Source: CG2-30-46-19 sp034414555 (GTDB taxonomy: Bacteria > Chloroflexota > Dehalococcoidia > GIF9 > AB-539-J10). From it: a DNA stretch of 64,000 bases. Positions within the stretch are counted from its first letter, which is position 1; every line of letters begins with the position of its first letter. Below the pieces are notes generated by a model, which saw only the letters and a list, made by a program, of their open reading frames with translations, did not search any database and had not been told where the DNA came from. The stretch covers positions 1-64,000 of the forward strand of contig DAOUMA010000006.1 in assembly GCA_034414555.1 (NCBI GenBank). Reading direction: 5' to 3'. The translations under genes and the position numbers were made by a program. Positions 51,200-60,438 of the stretch are shown piece by piece.

Positions 51200-52858
51200 T
51201 TACATTCTTTCAGGGGTGGTCATACCCATAAGGTAGAGCACCTTAGCCAGGACGATTTGAGTTGCTCTGACCAGCTTGAGTCTGGCTTGAGTCAATGCTT
51301 CATCCTGAGAGACAACACGGCATTGCTTATAGAAGCTGTGGAACACGGTAGCCAGTGCTTGAGCGTAGTAGGGGAGGTGATGGGGCTCGAGGTTAGTAGC
51401 TACTCTTTCTACTACCTCGGGGAGCATTATTAAATGGCGAATTAAGGTCAGCTCTGGCTCACTGGAAAGCAGGGAGACATCTCCCTGGCTGTAGTCTATC
51501 TCTCGTTCCTGAGCGAGCCGGAGGATGCTGGCAATTCGAGCATGGGCATATTGGACATAGTAAACAGGATTATCTGCTGACTGTTTTTTAGCTAACTCTA
51601 GGTCGAAGTCCATTTGGCTTTCGGCGGAACGGGATAAGAAAAAGAAGCGGCAAGCATCTGTTCCTACCTCATCTATCACCTCACGCAGGGTGATGAGGTC
51701 ACCACTGCGCTTGGATATCTTGAGCATTTCTTTTCCGCGATGGAGGGTAACCAGCTGACATATTATCACCTTGAGTCGCTCCGGGTCATACCCCAGAGCT
51801 TTAATCACTGCTTTCATCCGGGGGACATGTCCCTGATGGTCAGCTCCCCAGATGTCAATCACGGTGTCAAAATTCCGCTCCATGAACTTGTTGTAGTGAT
51901 AGGCGATATCGGAGGCAAAATAGGTGGGCGAGCCGTCACTTCTGACTAGCACATTATCTTTATCCTCCCCTAGCAGGCTTGATTCAAACCAAACGGCATT
52001 TTCCTTTTTAGCCACATAGTTTCCACTTTCCAGTAATGCCATGGCTTTGTTGTATTGCTCACCCTCGTAGAGGCTTTTTTCGCTAAACCACTCATCGAAC
52101 TCCACGTTTAATAAATGAAGGTCCCCTTTAATGTTATTTATTATCTTGTTAAGCCCGATTTTGGTGATCGCCTCGATTGCTTCTTTCTGGGGCATATTGA
52201 GAAACTTATCTCCATGTTCTTCGGCGATTTTCTTTGCCAGGTCAATCATATAATTGCCATAATAGCCATCAGGAGGCATATCAGCTTCTTTACCGAAGTA
52301 TTGCAGATAACGAACATAGAGCGAGTTACTGAAGAGTTCTATCTGATTGCCAATGTCGTTTAAGTAATACTCCTTTTCCACAAGATAACCAGCGGTAGAA
52401 AGGACATTAGCCAAGGTGCTGCCTAGAACAGCACCGCGCCCATGACCTACATGAAGAGGTCCTGTGGGATTGACGCTGACAAACTCGATTTGGATGTTTT
52501 TACCTGTGCCTAAGGTGAGGTTTCCGTATGAGTCGGCGGTAGCGAGTATAGCTTCTACTTGCCGGGCGAGCCATTCATTCCGCAAGGTAAAGTTAATGAA
52601 TCCTGGCGGGGCTGTAGTGGCATGGTCAATCTCGGAAGGGAGCGATATTTTCTCCAATATTTTCTCAGCAATGACTAAAGGGGGCATCCTGGTTATCCGA
52701 GCTAGCTTTAAGGGAAGGTTTGAAGCAAAATCCCCGTGGGCAGGGTTTTGAGGATGCTCTATAGTTATCTCGGGTAGTGTTCCCGCAGCAAGACTACCTG
52801 CCTCTTGGGCTTTGGCTACTGCTTCTCGTAGACAATCGGCTATCTTTTGGTTAAGCAT
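51200..52858 (-). CDS. argS: Arginyl-tRNA synthetase
   Basis: Class I synthetase of about 552 aa. FVSVNPTGPLHVGHGRGAVLG near residue 116 carries the HIGH-like motif, LKISKRSGDLITLREV near 370 the KMSKS-like motif (class-typical deviation), and YVQYAHARIASILR near 430 the C-terminal anticodon-binding start. ATG 52858 directly follows the recG stop codon (TAA-T-ATG), so the two are coupled. An in-frame ATG 15 bases earlier would overlap recG. Confidence 0.96.
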   Translation of the reverse strand: MLNQKIADCLREAVAKAQEAGSLAAGTLPEITIEHPQNPAHGDFASNLPLKLARITRMPPLVIAEKILEKISLPSEIDHATTAPPGFINFTLRNEWLARQVEAILATADSYGNLTLGTGKNIQIEFVSVNPTGPLHVGHGRGAVLGSTLANVLSTAGYLVEKEYYLNDIGNQIELFSNSLYVRYLQYFGKEADMPPDGYYGNYMIDLAKKIAEEHGDKFLNMPQKEAIEAITKIGLNKIINNIKGDLHLLNVEFDEWFSEKSLYEGEQYNKAMALLESGNYVAKKENAVWFESSLLGEDKDNVLVRSDGSPTYFASDIAYHYNKFMERNFDTVIDIWGADHQGHVPRMKAVIKALGYDPERLKVIICQLVTLHRGKEMLKISKRSGDLITLREVIDEVGTDACRFFFLSRSAESQMDFDLELAKKQSADNPVYYVQYAHARIASILRLAQEREIDYSQGDVSLLSSEPELTLIRHLIMLPEVVERVATNLEPHHLPYYAQALATVFHSFYKQCRVVSQDEALTQARLKLVRATQIVLAKVLYLMGMTTPERM

Positions 52859-52859
52859 A

Positions 52860-55340
52860 TTAGCTCCATTCAATATTTCCTTGCCATACCCGGCTTAATT
52901 TCTCACCAAGGGGAGAGTCTTTATCTTTCACGGCATCGGGATTATTTTTGAACAGGGAGGTTGCTTCCTGCCGCGCTGTCTCCAGAAGTTGCATGTTTGT
53001 TATACTAGCAATTTTGAGTTCCGGCAAACCACTTTGTTGTGTGCCAAAGAATTCCCCTGGCCCTCGCAGATTTAGGTCCTCCTCGGCTAGTTTGAAGCCA
53101 TCTTGAATTTTTTCCATTAACCCGAGGCGCTCTTTTGCTTCAGGTGAGCTTCTTTCGGGAATGAGCAGACAGTAGCCTTGTTCTTGAGAGCGACCTACTC
53201 TCCCCCGAAATTGGTGAAGCTGGGACAGTCCGAATCGGTCGGCACCTTCTATTAATATGACGTTAGCATTGGGCACATCAATGCCAACTTCAACCACTGA
53301 GGTTGATACCAGGATATCAAGTTCTCTATTGCGGAAGCGTCGCATCACCTGTTCTTTCTCGGCAGCGGGCATTCGACCATGCAACAGCCCCAGTTTGAAG
53401 CTCGGAAAAACCTCCTTGCTCAGCCACTCATATCCTGTGGTAGCTGCTTTTGCTTCCACTGCTTCCGATTCTTCGATCAAGGGGTAAATGATAAAAGCTT
53501 GTTTTCCTTTATTTATTTGGCGTTGGATGAAGGAATAAGCCTTTTCTCGGTATTGTGGTTCAAGCCATTTTGTTTTAGCGATTGCCCGTCCCGGAGGCAA
53601 TTCGTCAATAATGGAGAGGTCAAGGTCTCCATAGATAGTCAATGCCATAGTTCTCGGAATGGGGGTAGCGGTCATAACCAGCATGTGTGGGTTGAATCCT
53701 TTTTGCCGCAGTGCTGAGCGTTGTAAAACGCCGAAGCGTTGTTGTTCATCTACCACTGCTAGTCCCAGCTTGGGGAATTCTACCTCTTCCTGGATGAGAG
53801 CGTGAGTGCCGATGACAATATCAATTTTGCGCTGGCTGATTTTGCTGCGCAGCTCTTCCTTTTCACTTTCGCTAAGGCTGCCGATAAGCAGGGCAATGGT
53901 TATTGGGTGCGAAAGAATACCACCATAGCTGCGAACATTGCTGTGCTCAGCTTGCAACGATGGCCGGGGTTGTGTGCTAGCTTTGGCTAAATAGTTACAA
54001 ATGTTGTCGAAATGTTGCTCAGCGAGGACTTCGGTAGGGGCCATGAGTGCCCCCTGGTATCCGTTATCGCCGGCAATTAGTAACGCTAGAGTAGCAATTA
54101 TAGTTTTGCCGCTGCCTACTTCTCCCTGGAGAAGGCGCGACATAGCTTTTGGTTGTTTGAGGTCAAGCAAGACTTCGTTGAGCACTCGCTGTTGGGCATG
54201 CGTTAAAGTAAATGGTAGATAACTTAAGAACTTTTTAAGTAGCGCCTGGTTGATATTAAAAGCATTGCCGGGCTGACCTTCCTGCCAATTTTGCTTCCTC
54301 GCCAGTAGACCCAATTGAAGTAGAAACAATTCATCAAAGGCTAAACGTTTTCTTGCTTCCTCTGCTACTCGGTGATTGTCAGGGTAATGGGCCTGGGTAA
54401 TTGCTTGAGACAAATCTGGAAGTTGACATCGTTCTTTTATTTCTGAGGGCAGGAACTCAACGAGCTGCCATGCCCAACTATCTACAGCCTCCTTTGTCCA
54501 TTTCCTTACCTGGCGAGGATATAAACCGGAAGTTAACGGGTAAATGGGCACTAATCGAGCGGTATGGATTAGTTCCCTGGTCTGAATGAGTTCCCATTCT
54601 GGAGACTCAAAAACCCTCTGTCCCTTGAATGAGCTCACTATCCCGCTAATTGCTATCCTGGCGTTGGTACGAAAGTTCTTTGTCAGATAAGGTTGATTAA
54701 ACCAAACTACCCGGATATTACCCGTTTCATCGCCGACAATTGCCTCTGTGCCCTGTCGATTACCCAGAGTGACCACTTTGGATTGCCATATCGTCGCTAT
54801 GATGGTTTGTTCTTTGCCTTCTTCGAGTTCAGCGATGGCTTTTCTCTGGCTGTAATCGATGTAACGACGAGGGAGGAAGTAAAGTAAATCATACAGGGTT
54901 TTTACGCCAAGCCTGGCAAATTTAGTGGCTGTGTTAGGTGTGATCCCTCTGATTAAGGTTATTGGTGAATCTAGTCCGGGAGATGCTTTCTCGATTTGGT
55001 GTGTTTTACCAACTGTGGGGGGTCCACCCAGTGCTGGTGTGGTTAACTTTTTCTTCTCCCTTGCTTCTGCTACTTCGCCTATCCATTCCAGTATAGTTGC
55101 TATCCACTGTTCACGTTTGTTTACATCCCAGGAACTGTAATTGGATTTAGCTAACCCCAGATTATTAAAGCTCAGTAAAAGTTCTCGGTTATCTATGCCC
55201 TGTAAGACTTTGCCTTCTTGGTTTCGGAGGAATTTATCCAATCCTCCGATTACCGCTTTATCGGAATATCCCTTGTTACATTCTAATTCCAGGACTCTTC
55301 GGAGTGAGTTTATGCTCGTTTCTTTGAGGGGCTGTCCCAA
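52860..55340 (-). CDS. recG: ATP-dependent DNA helicase RecG
   Basis: An 826-aa helicase that reverses stalled forks. The wedge domain opens the conserved part (TKFARLGVKTLYDLLYFLPRR near residue 146) and helicase motifs follow in order: LLQGEVGSGKTIIATLALL near 415, VVDEQQRFGVLQR near 530, MTATPIPRTMA near 555, STSVVEVGIDVPNAN and QLHQFRGRVGRS near 690-720. An extra N-terminal part of about 130 residues precedes the wedge. The start codon is TTG 55340, right after the stop of the degV relic. It is followed by argS. Confidence 0.96.
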   Translation of the reverse strand: MGQPLKETSINSLRRVLELECNKGYSDKAVIGGLDKFLRNQEGKVLQGIDNRELLLSFNNLGLAKSNYSSWDVNKREQWIATILEWIGEVAEAREKKKLTTPALGGPPTVGKTHQIEKASPGLDSPITLIRGITPNTATKFARLGVKTLYDLLYFLPRRYIDYSQRKAIAELEEGKEQTIIATIWQSKVVTLGNRQGTEAIVGDETGNIRVVWFNQPYLTKNFRTNARIAISGIVSSFKGQRVFESPEWELIQTRELIHTARLVPIYPLTSGLYPRQVRKWTKEAVDSWAWQLVEFLPSEIKERCQLPDLSQAITQAHYPDNHRVAEEARKRLAFDELFLLQLGLLARKQNWQEGQPGNAFNINQALLKKFLSYLPFTLTHAQQRVLNEVLLDLKQPKAMSRLLQGEVGSGKTIIATLALLIAGDNGYQGALMAPTEVLAEQHFDNICNYLAKASTQPRPSLQAEHSNVRSYGGILSHPITIALLIGSLSESEKEELRSKISQRKIDIVIGTHALIQEEVEFPKLGLAVVDEQQRFGVLQRSALRQKGFNPHMLVMTATPIPRTMALTIYGDLDLSIIDELPPGRAIAKTKWLEPQYREKAYSFIQRQINKGKQAFIIYPLIEESEAVEAKAATTGYEWLSKEVFPSFKLGLLHGRMPAAEKEQVMRRFRNRELDILVSTSVVEVGIDVPNANVILIEGADRFGLSQLHQFRGRVGRSQEQGYCLLIPERSSPEAKERLGLMEKIQDGFKLAEEDLNLRGPGEFFGTQQSGLPELKIASITNMQLLETARQEATSLFKNNPDAVKDKDSPLGEKLSRVWQGNIEWS

Positions 55341-55343
55341 ACC

Positions 55344-55562
55344 TTATTCTCCTTCTAGGACATGGACACTTTTGAAGCTTTTGGCGAAATTTACCAGAAA
55401 GTCTATAGCTTGTACTCGACTACGAACTCGGGCAACGGGCAAGGCGTCTCCATTCTTTATTTCCGGAATAGGATTTACCTTGAGTAAATCACCCAGGAAA
55501 GCTTGTGTCTTGCCGATGCGTCCTCCTCGATAACCATGGCATACTTCAAAATTTTTATTCCA
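55344..55562 (-). pseudogene. DegV-family protein, C-terminal fragment only
   Basis: Between the DAK-like gene and recG the minus strand reads GYRGGRIGKTQAFLGDLLKV, then NPIPEIKNGDALPVARVRSR and an end at VHVLEGE. This is the C-terminal third of DegV (fatty-acid-binding) proteins. No start codon or N-terminal fatty-acid site is present, and the frame overlaps the DAK stop. DegV and DAK genes are normal neighbours, so the degV gene was probably truncated by deletion. Confidence 0.8.
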
Positions 55563-57204
55563 GCGAAATTATATAGTTATAGTAGGGTTGTCCGCCTTGA
55601 ACTGCTTCAACTTCAACTGAAAATTCATCTTGAATTTCGCTGGCTATTTTCTCAGCTTCATCTGGTTTAGTTTCAGCGCCGTAGTAAATACTTACCAGTT
55701 CAGCATTTTTAACCTCTGCTTTGTCCAGAGCATTGGTAATGACATCTTTAACCTTTTTACCACTGGCTAGCAGCTCTTTGTCATCTAAAACAGCAATAAA
55801 TTCTCCCTTCTTTATGTTCATACCATTGATTTGACTTTTCCGAACTGATTTAGTGATTTCTATGGATTTCACCATTTTCATCGCTTCTTCCATAGTGGAA
55901 GCATTCTTCTCCAGATTCATATCGTAGTTAAAGGAGAGCAGAGCGGAGATGCCTTGAGGTATGGTTTTGGTGGGTACCACCTTAACATTCTTTGAGGTTA
56001 GTGATTGAACCTGGGAGGCGGCGACGATGATGTTCTTATTATTGGGCAGTAATATAACATTATTTGATGGTGCTGAATTCACTGCTTCCAGCAGCTCACG
56101 GACGCTTGGATTCATAGTTTGTCCGCCAGGGATGACGATAGTGGCTCCCAGGCTTTTGAATATTTTGAAAAGACCTTCACTAGGAGCAATTGCTACTATA
56201 GCGGTATCTAGCGGGGGCAATCTTTTTCGCTGCATTTTGATGAACTCGGCATATTGGTCATCCATGTTATCAATTTTTATTTGATGCAATACTCCTTGCT
56301 TTGTGGCGTAGTCAATTATCTCGCCAGGTTTGAAGCTATGGAGGTGGACTTTAATTTTAGAGTTATTACCGGTGATTACCAGGGACTGTCCCTTCTTTTT
56401 CAAGTTTTCCTTGATCTTTTTCAGGTTAAGATTCTGCCCTTCCAATAGGAAATTGATGCGATAACCGTAGGGAACCTCTACCTTGGTGGGCATCTGAGTT
56501 ATCCACAAGGCTAATGGTGCACTTGTGGGAATCAACTGCGGTTTTTGCTGTTTTAGCGCATCGGTTTCACCTTTAAGGTAGAGTAGTGCGCCCTCGAGGA
56601 GAACATACAAACCCTGACCACCGGCATCCACCACACCTGCCTCTCGTAACACAGGTAGCAGGTTAGGGGTGTTGGCTACCGAGCCTCTAGCTGCCTCCAC
56701 GGCAGTATCAAGCGTTTTGATCAGGTTTCTGGGATTGGCTTTTGCAGCAGCTTCAGCAGCATTGGCTGAATCACGAAGCACCGTTAACATGGTGCCTTCC
56801 ACTGGATTGACAAGCCCTTCATAGGCAGCTTGCGATGCTTCCGATAGCGCCCGGGCTAAGGCTTTAGTGCTAAGTTGCTTGTTACCATCTAATCCTTTGG
56901 CAAAGCCTTTCCAGAATTGGGACAGTATCACGCCTGAGTTGCCTCGAGCTCCCATCAGTGCACCCTGAGCAATGGTTTCGGCTATCGCTGAAACATCGTC
57001 ATCATGGTTTTGGTGTACCGCCTCCATGGCAGAATGCATGGTAAGCAGCATGTTGGTCCCGGTATCTCCGTCAGGGACAGGAAAGACGTTTATGGCGTTG
57101 ATTTCAGGAACACACTTTTCCAACCAGGCAGTTCCGGCATCAAACATCTCTTTGAATCTTTGCCCTGTAACTGAATTTCTTTCCATTTTTCCGTTGCTTA
57201 CCAC
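55555..57204 (-). CDS. DAK2-domain protein, FakA/YloV-like fatty-acid kinase
   Basis: A 549-aa protein. An N-terminal DhaL-type kinase domain carries NVFPVPDGDTGTNMLLTMHS near residue 40, ARGNSGVILSQFWKGF near 90 and GTMLTVLRDSAN near 138. A middle linker and a C-terminal DegV-like/FakA-C half follow (LPNNKNIIVAASQVQ and VEAVQGGQPYYNY). FakA with a FakB (DegV) partner phosphorylates fatty acids. The partner next door is only a relic. The start is GTG 57204; a CATAAT box ends six bases before it. Confidence 0.9.
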   Translation of the reverse strand: MVSNGKMERNSVTGQRFKEMFDAGTAWLEKCVPEINAINVFPVPDGDTGTNMLLTMHSAMEAVHQNHDDDVSAIAETIAQGALMGARGNSGVILSQFWKGFAKGLDGNKQLSTKALARALSEASQAAYEGLVNPVEGTMLTVLRDSANAAEAAAKANPRNLIKTLDTAVEAARGSVANTPNLLPVLREAGVVDAGGQGLYVLLEGALLYLKGETDALKQQKPQLIPTSAPLALWITQMPTKVEVPYGYRINFLLEGQNLNLKKIKENLKKKGQSLVITGNNSKIKVHLHSFKPGEIIDYATKQGVLHQIKIDNMDDQYAEFIKMQRKRLPPLDTAIVAIAPSEGLFKIFKSLGATIVIPGGQTMNPSVRELLEAVNSAPSNNVILLPNNKNIIVAASQVQSLTSKNVKVVPTKTIPQGISALLSFNYDMNLEKNASTMEEAMKMVKSIEITKSVRKSQINGMNIKKGEFIAVLDDKELLASGKKVKDVITNALDKAEVKNAELVSIYYGAETKPDEAEKIASEIQDEFSVEVEAVQGGQPYYNYIISLE

Positions 57205-57261
57205 ATAAGTATTATGATAACATCATTATACAAGGTAAGGTAGAAAGGCGGAGAGTATCTT

Positions 57262-57444
57262 ATGAAATGTGATATTTGTGGTAGAGGAGCTCATTCTGGT
57301 TATAGTGTGAGCCATTCCAAGCAGCATACCAAGCGACGCTGGCTGCCTAATGTCCATCGCGCTACTATTATAATAGATGGCAAAAAGGGGAAAGTAAATA
57401 TCTGCACCCGTTGCTTGCGCACCCAGTATAAGGAAGTACGCTAA
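57262..57444 (+). CDS. rpmB: 50S ribosomal protein L28
   Basis: A 60-residue L28 with two Cys pairs, MKCDICGRG at the start and NICTRCLRT near the end, forming a zinc-binding form. GYSVSHSKQHTKRRW matches the conserved basic block. GAAAGGCGGAG precedes ATG 57262. It is divergent from the DAK-like gene and its stop overlaps that of the rpe gene on the other strand. Confidence 0.97.
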   Translation: MKCDICGRGAHSGYSVSHSKQHTKRRWLPNVHRATIIIDGKKGKVNICTRCLRTQYKEVR

Positions 57445-58106
57445 CTTACCGCCTTTCTAAACATTTGCATTGCCTGGCTTATTCCCTTTTTGGCGTTAAA
57501 TATACTGCTTCCAATTGCCAGGACATCAGCTCCAGCTTGGACTATGCTCGTTGCATTATCAATGGTGATGCCGCCGTCAACCTCGAGTTCAGCGTTGCTC
57601 TTTTTGTTATCCAGCATTTTGCGTAACCTCGATATCTTGTCCAGCGATGATGGGATGAAACTCTGCCCTCCATAGCCAGGTTCAACACTCATAATCAGAA
57701 TCAAATCAACATCGGGGAGAATTTCTTCTACAGAAGTTAATGAGGTAGCGGGATTTAACGCTACTCCAGCTTTTACGTTTAATTCCTTTATTGAGTGAAT
57801 CACCCGGTGAAGAGATGAACAAGCTTCGACATGGATGGTGATAATATCGGCTCCGGAGCTGGCGAATTCGGAGATGTACCGTTCTGGATGCTCTATCATC
57901 AAATGAACATTCAGAGGCAGGCTAGTCAGGGGGCGAATTGAGGCCACCACTGGAGCCCCGATGGTAATATTGGGCACAAAATGCCCGTCCATAACATCTA
58001 CGTGGATATAATCAGCCCCGGCTCTGGTAACCTCGTCAATCTGCTCGCCAAGCCGAGCAAAATCGGCAGAAAGAATTGATGGCGCTAATTTAACCTTAGT
58101 TTTCAT
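57441..58106 (-). CDS. rpe: Ribulose-phosphate 3-epimerase
   Basis: Interconverts ribulose 5-phosphate and xylulose 5-phosphate. The 221-aa TIM barrel has LAPSILSADFARLGEQI near residue 7, YIHVDVMDGHFVPNITIG near 34, NVHLMIEHPERYI near 68, LIMSVEPGYGGQSFIPSSLDK near 136 and ELEVDGGITIDNATSIV near 172, with the catalytic Asp residues in place. Standard length. Confidence 0.96.
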   Translation of the reverse strand: MKTKVKLAPSILSADFARLGEQIDEVTRAGADYIHVDVMDGHFVPNITIGAPVVASIRPLTSLPLNVHLMIEHPERYISEFASSGADIITIHVEACSSLHRVIHSIKELNVKAGVALNPATSLTSVEEILPDVDLILIMSVEPGYGGQSFIPSSLDKISRLRKMLDNKKSNAELEVDGGITIDNATSIVQAGADVLAIGSSIFNAKKGISQAMQMFRKAVS

Positions 58107-58118
58107 TTTTTCAAAGGC

Positions 58119-59108
58119 TTATAAATGGGTTACCCAGCTTAGATCCCTTAGGAATTCCTCCCTTGCCTCATTTTCAAGGAAAATTTCAGTTAAATTAAAT
58201 TCTTTCCTAACTAAGCGATCGTTCGCCATAGCATCCATAACAGCGGCGGTAAGCATAGGAGAACTGGCGACGTAAAAAGTTATAGTAGCTTTGTTTTCGG
58301 TTAGAGCTTTATCAAAGGACTTCTTTGCTGCCCCATATCTTTCCAATGCTCCTGCTGGATCTACGCCTGCCTTTACTTCTATCGCTCCCTCTAATACACC
58401 TTGAGGATTCCGAATAGATATATCCGGTTCACTTCCAAAAAGAACTTTGTATTCGTTTATGAGCTTAAAACCTTTAACATCGTCAACTGAAATAGGAACT
58501 TTGGCAGGAGAGGCAATAGTACCATCTTTAAGGATAACTTCTGAGATTTGAGCTTTATCTAGGAAATGTCTCAGTATGAGAGCATCAATACGTCGGCTTC
58601 CTTCGTTTCCTATCTCATTTCGCCAAGAACCGTTAATTTGCGTTCCTAGGTTTGCTTGAGCTGCTAAACGTATCTCTTCAAGGGAGAAGTTTGGATCACT
58701 ATCTATGAGCGAGCTGACAAGATTATTAATTACTTTTGAAATTTGCGTAGCTTTAATCTTGGATAGGCTCCGTGTTTTCCCTTCCTCGAGGTTCTTAGTA
58801 TTGAAAGCAAGTCTTCCAAGCCCTTTTTGAGGTAATAAGGCTAAGGACCGATAGTATCCTACTAAAACAGGCATATCTACAACAAGCTGAGGATGACAGA
58901 AAAACAAAGAAGGAGGGATTTTGTTCTTTTGGATATATTTCCAACTTGGCTTAGAAATACCCAGTCCCTGAAAATCACCCCAATCGTACTTTGTAAAGTC
59001 AATTTTCTCTACAAGCTCACATAGAGTTCGAAATGTCTTGCGACCACGATAAAAGAAAAAGGTTCTCAAGCTGTATTGGGTTTGAGCTATTTCTTTAGAA
59101 GAGGTCAT
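58119..59108 (-). CDS. Putative restriction endonuclease of RM-like cassette 2
   Basis: A 329-aa protein. The last third has a readable PD-(D/E)XK-like site, DISIRNPQGVLEGAIEVKAGVD around residues 230-251 with D, E and K spaced as usual. The N-terminal two thirds are unrecognised (GLGISKPSWKYIQKNKIPPS, RSLALLPQKGLGRLAFN). The start overlaps the methyltransferase stop by 14 bases. Its closest type might be XcyI/XamI-like enzymes, but I cannot confirm that. It probably cuts the site protected by the methyltransferase upstream. Confidence 0.7.
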   Translation of the reverse strand: MTSSKEIAQTQYSLRTFFFYRGRKTFRTLCELVEKIDFTKYDWGDFQGLGISKPSWKYIQKNKIPPSLFFCHPQLVVDMPVLVGYYRSLALLPQKGLGRLAFNTKNLEEGKTRSLSKIKATQISKVINNLVSSLIDSDPNFSLEEIRLAAQANLGTQINGSWRNEIGNEGSRRIDALILRHFLDKAQISEVILKDGTIASPAKVPISVDDVKGFKLINEYKVLFGSEPDISIRNPQGVLEGAIEVKAGVDPAGALERYGAAKKSFDKALTENKATITFYVASSPMLTAAVMDAMANDRLVRKEFNLTEIFLENEAREEFLRDLSWVTHL

Positions 59109-60438
59109 CAGTCCCTCCGGGGATTTCCTTTTGCCAGAAGACTATACTTTCTCGAACTGGAATTCTTCCATATCGCCCCATCTGCTGAGAGCTATTTCCT
59201 TTATACCTCGGAACCCTTATTTCCAGGGTTCTCAGTTTATGTTTTGCCGCTATCTCAGAGAGGATTAAATCAACAGGTATCAATTCACCTTCAAATCGGA
59301 CATTATCCACTACTAAGGCAACCAATCCTCCAGGCTTGAGCATCTTTGCCATTTCTCGAATTGCCAGATTCATATCCTCAAAGTAGCCTTCAATCATGAT
59401 GGGAATGCGAGGGTTATTAAGCTGTTTTAATTCGAGGCAATTTAATACTTCTTCCAGTGCTGGAACTTTTACTGAATTAATGGGAGCGAGCCTTGATTCA
59501 ATATGGGAACGAAGCAAACTATGACGGATATCTCTAAGGTCTTCAAAGTCTTTAACCCACGGTTCTCCATGCTCATTATAGAGTAAACACAATTCTAAGG
59601 CATAAGTCCTGGAATAATCATATCTGTTTAGATAGGGAGGGGAGGTAATAATTCCTGATATCTTACCTTTGTATCTCAGAGCTTGAATAGGAAGCCTTCG
59701 AGCATCTCCCAAGAAAATCTGAGCTTCAGCCTCCTGTTTTGCTCTGTCAAACTTGGCTAAATCAACAAGCATTACCCCTAGTTTATTTTCAAGAACCGTT
59801 TCGACTGACTTCGGCGGTCTTTCTACCAGCCTGAGGAACTGTCCGTCCTTCGAAGTATAGCTTGCTTCTTCAATGCTTGCTACAAGCCCTAGCATTAGAA
59901 AATCACGAATTGAGGAATCTTGAACGTCCAGTATTTGCTCTCGATAAAAAAGAAGCTCTTCTTGGGCTTCTTGGGGAAGAGCAAGGTCAATGATTCGAAT
60001 TTTTGGGAAGGATTTACCTGTGGAGGAGAAAGGTTTGTTTCGGAGTTCATCAGCAGTTCTCCTTAATTCATTCAAATCGTATTTCGTATGTAGCTTCACT
60101 TTACTAGCGAAGACGGCTACAGGTAAAATATCTACTCCGATAGCCGGGTATCCTAATTGCTGACAAGCGAGCAAAGTAGTCCCACAGCCAGCAAACGGGT
60201 CAAAGATTAAAGAATCGAGAGGTAACTTCCATTCATTGGTCAAGATTTCCTCAACAAGCCGATGAGAAAAAGCCTCTTTAAACCTAAACCACCTAAAAAT
60301 AGGCTCAGCTTTATTAAGCCTGAAGCCAAGAAAGGCTCTGAAATCAAGTTTTTCCTTTATTAAGGGAGAATATTTTTCCTCAAGTTGGCCCCTTTCCATG
60401 GTAGTGAATAAATTTAGCTGCCTTACTTTGGTACCCAT
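59095..60438 (-). CDS. DNA methyltransferase, N6-adenine or N4-cytosine type
   Basis: A 447-aa SAM-dependent methyltransferase with DPFAGCGTTLLACQQLGYPA (motif I) near residue 82, GIITSPPYLNRYDYSRTYAL (motif IV, catalytic) near 262 and MLKPGGLVALVVDNVRF near 388. The SPPY form suggests amino methylation. Motif I comes first with a long gap before motif IV, as in the methyltransferase of cassette 1. The ATG directly touches the stop of the anchor gene (TAAATG), and its end overlaps the nuclease start. Confidence 0.88.
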   Translation of the reverse strand: MGTKVRQLNLFTTMERGQLEEKYSPLIKEKLDFRAFLGFRLNKAEPIFRWFRFKEAFSHRLVEEILTNEWKLPLDSLIFDPFAGCGTTLLACQQLGYPAIGVDILPVAVFASKVKLHTKYDLNELRRTADELRNKPFSSTGKSFPKIRIIDLALPQEAQEELLFYREQILDVQDSSIRDFLMLGLVASIEEASYTSKDGQFLRLVERPPKSVETVLENKLGVMLVDLAKFDRAKQEAEAQIFLGDARRLPIQALRYKGKISGIITSPPYLNRYDYSRTYALELCLLYNEHGEPWVKDFEDLRDIRHSLLRSHIESRLAPINSVKVPALEEVLNCLELKQLNNPRIPIMIEGYFEDMNLAIREMAKMLKPGGLVALVVDNVRFEGELIPVDLILSEIAAKHKLRTLEIRVPRYKGNSSQQMGRYGRIPVRESIVFWQKEIPGGTDDLF

